Source: Edaphocola aurantiacus (GTDB lineage Bacteria; Bacteroidota; Bacteroidia; Chitinophagales; Chitinophagaceae). From it: DNA of 64,000 bases. Shown piece by piece: positions 58,872 to 64,000 of this stretch. Both the position numbers and the translations under genes were made by a program. The DNA is taken from contig NZ_VOSI01000001.1 in NCBI RefSeq assembly GCF_019797745.1, forward strand, positions 432,928 through 496,927, given 5' to 3'. The first letter of the stretch is position 1. Each line of letters begins with the position of its first letter. The notes under the pieces were generated by a model. The model had not been told where the DNA came from. It was given only the letters and a program-made list of their open reading frames with translations, and did not search any database.

Positions 58872-61800
58872 ATGAAAAAATTAACGGAACTCTCCATTAA
58901 CCGGCCCTTGCTGATCACCGTGGTGTTCGTGGTGCTGGTCCTATTTGGAGCCATATCATATAAAAGTCTTAATTACAACCTGCTTCCTAAGTTTGACGCA
59001 AACGTAGTATCCATCGTGACTACTTACCGCGGTGCATCTGCAGACGAGATCGAAACTTCGGTAACCAAACACCTGGAGGATGCGGTATCCTCTCTGGAAG
59101 GGATCAAGCGTATCAGCTCATCCAGCCAGGAAGGTGCTTCTCTGATCACTATTGAGCTGAATGCTGATGCTGATGTAAACAAAGCACAGAATGATGCCCA
59201 GAGAAAAGTAGACCAGATTGCAGCTACCCTGCCGGATAATGTGGATCGCTCTATTGTAAACAAATTCTCCTCTGATGACGTACCGGTAATCCGTATGGGT
59301 GTATCGGCCAATACCGACGACCGTACCTTGTATGATATCGTAGATCAGCAGATCAAACCACAGTTAGGTAATATTCCTGGTGTGGGTCAGATCAACCTGG
59401 TAGGTGGTAACGAGCGTCAGATCAATATCAATGCGAATGTAGACAAGCTGAATGCTTATAACATGACCATTGCACAGCTGGCTCAGATCGTAAACTTAGC
59501 CTCCCTGTCTACACCTGCCGGTAAGGTAGAAACCAACAGCAACCAGTTCTCTATCAAATTTGATGCGAAATTCAATGATATTGAGCAACTGAAAAACATG
59601 GTGATCCTGCGCAGCCCGAATGGTGGTGATGTACGCCTGAAAGATGTTGCCGATGTTATGGATGGTCAGCAGGATGCAACTGCGATCAACCGTATCAATG
59701 GTATACCTTCTATTGGTATCCAGGTAATGAAACAAACCGATGCCAATGCGGTAGAGGTAAGTAAACTGATCCGAGTTAAAATTGCAGAACTGGAAAAAAC
59801 TTATTCTGCCAATAAATTAAAATTCAATATTTCATCTGACCAGAGTACATACACATTGGAATCTGCCAATGCCGTAATGTTTGACCTGGTACTGGCGATT
59901 ATCATCGTATCGGTAGTAATGCTGCTGTTCTTACACAGTATCCGTAGCTCCCTGTTCGTACTGATTGCCCTTCCGGCTTCTATGATCCCTACATTCATCT
60001 TCATGTATGTATTCGGTATGTCTCTGAACCTGATGACGCTGATGGCCCTCTCCTTGGTAGTAGGTATCCTTGTGGATGACTCTATCGTAATCCTGGAGAA
60101 CATCATGCGCCATATGGAAATGGGTAAAAACAAGCGTCAGGCTACTATCGACGGTCGTTCCGAGATCGGATTTACCGCGATGGCGATTACCCTGGTGGAT
60201 GTCGTGGTGTTCTTACCTATGGCGCTGACCTCCGGTATGATCGGTAACATCCTGCGTGAATTCGCATTGGTGGTTGTATGTTCTACCCTGATGAGTCTGA
60301 TGGTATGTTTCACCTTAACACCATTACTGGCTTCCCGTTTTGCGAAAATCGTACACCTGGATAAACGTACTGCATGGGGCAAATTCAATATCTGGTTTGA
60401 AAATCAGATCACGAAAATCCGTGATGCATATACCGATTTCCTGCAATGGTGTCTGAAAAAGAAACGCTATGTATTTATCTTCACTATCCTGCTGCTGGTA
60501 GGTGCATTCTCTCTGATGGGTGCCGGATTTATCGGTGCATCATTCATCAGTAAGGGTGATAAAGGGGAAATGGTAATCAAGCTGGAACTGGAGCCACAGG
60601 CATCTCTGTACCAGACGAGCATGAGCACACAGCAGGCAGAAAAAATACTGCTGAGCCAGCCGGAAGTAATTGACCTGTTCAGTAATGTGGGTTATTCCAG
60701 CAATGGTATGGCTACATCCAGCAACAGTAACCTTTCTGAGATCAACGTAAAACTGATCGACAAGAAAAAACGTACGATTTCTACCAGCGAATTTGCCAAG
60801 AAAATGTTCGATACCATCAGTACTATTCCGGGCGCGAAAGTAACCGTGAGTGAGGTGGATATCATGGGTAATGCGGCACAGAGTGATGTGCAGGTACTGG
60901 TTAAAGGACCTAATCGAGCAACGGTACAGAAAACGGCACTTGAGATGAAGAAACTCATCGAAGAAACACCGGGTACAAAGTATGTAGAGTTCAGTACGAA
61001 GAATCCGAAACCTCAGATCGAGATCAGCCTGGACAGACAGAAAATGGCAATCTACGGCATTAATCCTAGTGAAGTAGCCAGTGCCGTTTCCAATGCCTTC
61101 CGTGGTAATGATAATGCGAAATTTACCTATGCCGGTAATGAGTATGACATCATGGTGCAGAACGATGCATCGGACCGTAACAATATCGACAATGTACGTA
61201 AACTGAGCTTCGTTAATGCACAGGGACTATCCTTCACCCTGGACCAGTTTGCATCGATCAATGAGGTAATGGGAGAATCGGTATTACAACGTAGTAATCG
61301 TCTGTCTTCTATCACCATCAATGCAGCGGTAAACGGTCGTTCTGTAGGTACTGTAGGGCAGGAACTGAGCAAGAAATTTGAGAAACTTAAATTCAGCGAT
61401 GGCGTATCATGGGAGTATATCGGTAACCTGGCTAACCAGGCAGATTCCTTCACCAGCTTATTAGCAGCACTGGGTATCGGTATCCTGCTGGTATACCTGA
61501 TCATGGTAGCCCTGTATGAAAATGCTATCTATCCGTTCGTGGTATTATTTGCCCTTCCGCTGGCGATGATCGGAGCCTTCCTGGCACTGGCATTGACGAT
61601 GAATGAGATGACTATCTTTGCAATGATCGGTCTTATCATGCTGATGGGGCTTGTAGCCAAGAATGGTATCCTCCTGGTCGACTTTACCAATCAGCGTAAG
61701 GCTGAAGGTGCCGGTCTTATAGAAGCCCTGGTCGATGCAGGTAAAGAACGTTTCCGTCCGATCATGATGACAACCATCGCGATGATCACCGGTATGTTAC

Positions 61801-62018
61801 CTATCGCCCTGGCGAGTGGTAGTGGTGCCGAAGTGAAGAATGGTATGGCATGGGTAATTATCGGTGGTCTGACCAGCTCCCTGCTGCTGACCCTGATCGT
61901 GGTACCTTGTGTATACTATGTAATTGATAAACTGATGACCCGTGTTGGTGGACGCAGAAGAAAGAAACTGGTGAAGAAAGTACTGCAACGCCAGATGGAT
62001 ATTAAAAATGCACACTAA
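58872..62018 (+). CDS. RND-family efflux pump, inner-membrane subunit
   Basis: A 1048-residue proton-driven exporter of the AcrB/HAE1 class, twelve membrane segments in two halves with two large periplasmic loops. Seen: start MKKLTELSINRPLLITVVFV, the porter motif in GxGQINLVGG (PGVGQINLVGG), proton-relay Asp pair in VGILVDDSIVILEN (TM4), and the second-half TM10 Lys region MLMGLVAKNGILLVDFTNQ. All expected charged residues remain. Substrates are probably amphiphilic drugs or toxic compounds sensed by the MarR protein. Confidence 0.95.
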   Translation: MKKLTELSINRPLLITVVFVVLVLFGAISYKSLNYNLLPKFDANVVSIVTTYRGASADEIETSVTKHLEDAVSSLEGIKRISSSSQEGASLITIELNADADVNKAQNDAQRKVDQIAATLPDNVDRSIVNKFSSDDVPVIRMGVSANTDDRTLYDIVDQQIKPQLGNIPGVGQINLVGGNERQININANVDKLNAYNMTIAQLAQIVNLASLSTPAGKVETNSNQFSIKFDAKFNDIEQLKNMVILRSPNGGDVRLKDVADVMDGQQDATAINRINGIPSIGIQVMKQTDANAVEVSKLIRVKIAELEKTYSANKLKFNISSDQSTYTLESANAVMFDLVLAIIIVSVVMLLFLHSIRSSLFVLIALPASMIPTFIFMYVFGMSLNLMTLMALSLVVGILVDDSIVILENIMRHMEMGKNKRQATIDGRSEIGFTAMAITLVDVVVFLPMALTSGMIGNILREFALVVVCSTLMSLMVCFTLTPLLASRFAKIVHLDKRTAWGKFNIWFENQITKIRDAYTDFLQWCLKKKRYVFIFTILLLVGAFSLMGAGFIGASFISKGDKGEMVIKLELEPQASLYQTSMSTQQAEKILLSQPEVIDLFSNVGYSSNGMATSSNSNLSEINVKLIDKKKRTISTSEFAKKMFDTISTIPGAKVTVSEVDIMGNAAQSDVQVLVKGPNRATVQKTALEMKKLIEETPGTKYVEFSTKNPKPQIEISLDRQKMAIYGINPSEVASAVSNAFRGNDNAKFTYAGNEYDIMVQNDASDRNNIDNVRKLSFVNAQGLSFTLDQFASINEVMGESVLQRSNRLSSITINAAVNGRSVGTVGQELSKKFEKLKFSDGVSWEYIGNLANQADSFTSLLAALGIGILLVYLIMVALYENAIYPFVVLFALPLAMIGAFLALALTMNEMTIFAMIGLIMLMGLVAKNGILLVDFTNQRKAEGAGLIEALVDAGKERFRPIMMTTIAMITGMLPIALASGSGAEVKNGMAWVIIGGLTSSLLLTLIVVPCVYYVIDKLMTRVGGRRRKKLVKKVLQRQMDIKNAH

Positions 62019-62022
62019 TCAA

Positions 62023-62715
62023 ATGAATAAACCAAAACTAGTAATCCTCTCAGGAGCCGGCATCAGCGCAGAAAGCGGTCTTAAGACCTTCCGCGATGGT
62101 GACGGCCTCTGGGAAGATCACCGGGTTGAGGATGTGGCTACTCCCGAAGCTTTTGCCCGGGATCCGCAACTGGTCCTTAATTTCTATAATTTTCGCAGAA
62201 AGGCCTGTGCAACTGCACAACCCAATGCAGGACATATAGGACTGGCCGCACTGGAAAAGGATTTTGAGGTAACGATTATTACACAGAATATAGATGATCT
62301 GCATGAACGCGCCGGTTCTACCAATGTGCATCACCTGCATGGGGAGATCTTTAAAATGCGCAGTGTGGGCGATGAGGATACTATTTATGATATCCGCACC
62401 GAAATTCAGCTGGGAGATCTGGCCCCGGACGGACATCAGCTCAGACCACATATTGTATGGTTCGGAGAGCCCGTTCCTAAAATATATGAGGTCATGCCCA
62501 TCGTTCAGCAGGCAGATATATTTGTCGTAATCGGCACTTCATTGCTGGTATATCCTGCAGCCGGACTGGTAGATCTGGTTCCTTACGGCAAACCGGTATT
62601 TGTACTGGATAAAAAGTTGCCCCCGATGAAATTCTCTCCCTATCTGCAGGCAATCGAAAAGCCCGCCAGTGAAGGAATACAGGACTTACACAAGGCACTG
62701 GCCAAATTCATTTAA
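62023..62715 (+). CDS. cobB: Sirtuin, NAD-dependent protein deacylase (SIRT5/CobB-like)
   Basis: A 230-residue Sir2-family enzyme that removes acyl groups from lysine using NAD+, making nicotinamide and O-acyl-ADP-ribose. ILSGAGISAESGLKTFRD, TQNIDDLHERAG (catalytic region), HLHGE (catalytic His), RPHIVWFGEPVP and VIGTSLLVYPAAG are clear. The Zn-binding CxxC pairs are missing: the module (KMRSVGDEDTIYDIRTEIQL) has no cysteines, as seen in many Bacteroidota sirtuins. Start at the ATG at 62023, 4 bp after the pump gene, so it probably shares that transcript. Confidence 0.92.
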   Translation: MNKPKLVILSGAGISAESGLKTFRDGDGLWEDHRVEDVATPEAFARDPQLVLNFYNFRRKACATAQPNAGHIGLAALEKDFEVTIITQNIDDLHERAGSTNVHHLHGEIFKMRSVGDEDTIYDIRTEIQLGDLAPDGHQLRPHIVWFGEPVPKIYEVMPIVQQADIFVVIGTSLLVYPAAGLVDLVPYGKPVFVLDKKLPPMKFSPYLQAIEKPASEGIQDLHKALAKFI

Positions 62716-62729
62716 AGAAAAATAGTTTT

Positions 62730-62770
62730 AAAGAAAAAAGCACTTCTTATACAGAAGTGCTTTTTTCTTT
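62730..62770. terminator. Bidirectional terminator between sirtuin and rnhB
   Basis: 18-bp perfect stem (AAAGAAAAAAGCACTTCT) with a 5-nt loop. The rnhB stop codon and last codons lie within it. Confidence 0.88.
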
Positions 62771-63349
62771 TGGAGGATTCAATTTAAATGTAATCCTGTG
62801 ATATGGTGTAGGACCGATCCTGATCGTTACCCTTTTATGTGCAGGAGTCGGGTAACCTTTATTGGTTTTCCAGTCATACTCCGGGTGCTGATCAGATAAC
62901 TGATCCATATATTCATCACGGTATGTTTTAGCCAGGATACTGGCCGCAGCAATGCTGGCATATTTGCCATCTCCCTTTACGATACAGACATGCGGTATGC
63001 CTACGTAAGCCGGGAAGCGGTTGCCATCGATCAGTAAAAGTTCCGGCCGCATAGCAAGCTTGTCTACACTTCCGTGCATGGCTTTAAACGAGGCTTTGAG
63101 AATATTGATCTGATCGATCTCATGATTATCGATAAACGTTACGGCATAAGCCAGTGCAGCTGCTTCTATGATCGGTTTCAGTGCAAAGCGATCCCTCTCG
63201 GTGAGCTGCTTGCTGTCATTCAGCAAAGGATGCTCAAAATCTTTTGGAAGGATAACGGCCGCTGCCACTACCGGACCGGCAATACACCCTCTGCCGGCTT
63301 CATCGCATCCGGCTTCGATCAGGTCTGTTGTATAGAATGAGGCTAACAC
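62747..63349 (-). CDS. rnhB: Ribonuclease HII
   Basis: Removes ribonucleotides from DNA and degrades RNA in RNA-DNA hybrids. 200 residues. Catalytic DEAGRG near 16-21, LLNDSKQLTERDR, LLIDGNRF (third Asp) and AAASILAKTYRDEYM (fourth Asp) are complete. The start is GTG at 63349, directly abutting the upstream stop (TAAGTG); no ATG exists before the catalytic motifs. It follows the DUF4421 gene with no gap. Confidence 0.95.
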   Translation of the reverse strand: MLASFYTTDLIEAGCDEAGRGCIAGPVVAAAVILPKDFEHPLLNDSKQLTERDRFALKPIIEAAALAYAVTFIDNHEIDQINILKASFKAMHGSVDKLAMRPELLLIDGNRFPAYVGIPHVCIVKGDGKYASIAAASILAKTYRDEYMDQLSDQHPEYDWKTNKGYPTPAHKRVTIRIGPTPYHRITFKLNPPKEKSTSV

Positions 63350-64000
63350 TTAAGGTATAATTTGTTCCAGTAATTTATACGGGATATCCAGCAGATCATC
63401 CACAGGTTTTAGTTTCTTTCGGGTCTTTTTACCGATGGTAAACCGCTGGGTATATCCCAGCCGCAAATATCCGACATTCGCCGCAAATGCCGGTGCAAAA
63501 AAATCTCCGCCCAGCGGGTTCCGGTTGTTTGTAGCCGTCAGTGCAATATTCCATCGCTCAGCATTATACCCTGCCCTGCCCCAAAGTGCATAGGTAAGAC
63601 TGGAGCCCTGCTCATGCTGTATAGTTCCATCCTCATACGTTTGCCGGCTAAAATTGACCGGTACTTTAAGCCCGGCTATACCGGTCAGGAAGAAGTGTTT
63701 CCCGAGCACAAAAGTATGCGCATAACCGGCACCAATACCCACGCTCCAGGTACGCTGTCGCTGCATTCCGGCATAGTAATAGTCTGCTGCAACGGCTTTT
63801 GGTATCATCGCACTATCTCCCCGGCTTAAGGCGAAATAAACATCCAGACTGATAAATGGAGTACCTCCGGACTGGCGCTGCCATTGTACCGGCGAGATAT
63901 TCCCATTAAAAGCAAAGTCTTTCTTAAAACCATAATAAGTAGAAGTACCCAGGAAAATATGGCTCATATCCGGACGCGCATATACTCCGGCCGGCGCCGC
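63350..64000 (-). CDS. DUF4421-family exported protein (partial, N-terminus beyond the right edge)
   Basis: C-terminal ~216 residues of a larger protein: the frame stays open to base 64000 with no start codon that would be natural there. Alternating hydrophobic/aromatic strands (GIGAGYAHTFVLGKHFFLTG, YLRLGYTQRFTIGKK) suggest an outer-membrane beta-barrel, and SPVQWQRQSGG with SLDVYFALS match DUF4421, a Bacteroidota family without known function. It lies upstream of rnhB in one transcription unit. Confidence 0.8.
   Translation of the reverse strand, partial: AAPAGVYARPDMSHIFLGTSTYYGFKKDFAFNGNISPVQWQRQSGGTPFISLDVYFALSRGDSAMIPKAVAADYYYAGMQRQRTWSVGIGAGYAHTFVLGKHFFLTGIAGLKVPVNFSRQTYEDGTIQHEQGSSLTYALWGRAGYNAERWNIALTATNNRNPLGGDFFAPAFAANVGYLRLGYTQRFTIGKKTRKKLKPVDDLLDIPYKLLEQIIP

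Noticed and set aside
1-64000. tRNA, rRNA, prophage or integrative element
   Set aside because: No cloverleaf, rRNA stretch, integrase, phage structural or conjugation gene was seen on either strand.

Overview
The window looks like chromosomal DNA of a member of the Bacteroidota, most likely of the Chitinophagaceae or a close family. Three things point that way. Many genes are preceded by the Bacteroidota promoter form (TTTG or TTG near -33, TAnnTTTG near -7). Three large exported proteins carry type IX secretion (T9SS) sorting domains. The proteins themselves (short RpoD-type sigma factor, GSCFA, GEVED, Omp28, DUF4421, START-like, Mrp without its CxxC) are typical of the phylum. No rRNA, tRNA, CRISPR array, prophage or plasmid function was seen. 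Most of the window is ordinary housekeeping sequence.

Layout. 1-7 kb: adenine deaminase (cut by the left edge), a SpoIIM-like membrane protein, Mrp, a small exported protein, phosphoglycerate kinase and an L,D-transpeptidase. 7-17 kb: a secreted M4 metalloprotease, NIF3, a zinc-ribbon coiled-coil protein, an ABC exporter, GSCFA, a LolC/E-like permease, RbfA and an Omp28-type lipoprotein. 17-25 kb: pdxH-pyrR-pyrB, fabV, a nuclease, a second LolC/E-like permease, a FemAB-like protein, an SUI1 factor and an MmcQ/YjbR protein. 25-33 kb: rpmI-rplT-rplS and two large T9SS substrates. 33-43 kb: an SDR/AMP-ligase pair, lipoproteins, folP, a glycosyltransferase, plsY and an M28-like protein that has lost its active site, followed by a 0.5 kb non-coding stretch that folds into nested hairpins. 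43-50 kb: PAP2, LptF/G, a START-like protein, an RpoD-type sigma factor, lipB-folK, a second glycosyltransferase and a REP-associated transposase (RAYT) with REP-like repeats. 50-55 kb: a five-gene NAD/ADP-ribose operon (NrtR-type regulator, short Prs-like enzyme, crystallin-J1-like protein, metallophosphoesterase, NAMPT). 55-62 kb: a DtxR-type regulator and a marR-tolC-adaptor-RND efflux operon ending in a sirtuin. 62-64 kb: rnhB and a DUF4421 gene cut by the right edge.

Most interesting systems. (1) The NrtR/Prs-like/NAMPT operon has three near-identical 21-bp palindromes, two of them overlapping its -7 boxes. The short Prs-like plus NAMPT pair resembles phage enzymes that rebuild NAD+ from ADP-ribose. 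(2) A RAYT is flanked by three REP-like copies, two of them inverted around a 47-nt hairpin (REPIN-like). (3) The element at 42566-42942 is a chain of hairpins with related inverted ends. (4) The M28-like PDZ protein has replaced essentially all metal ligands. (5) The marR promoter has a perfect palindrome filling the -33/-7 spacer. (6) Convergent genes are separated by very long, nearly perfect palindromic terminators.
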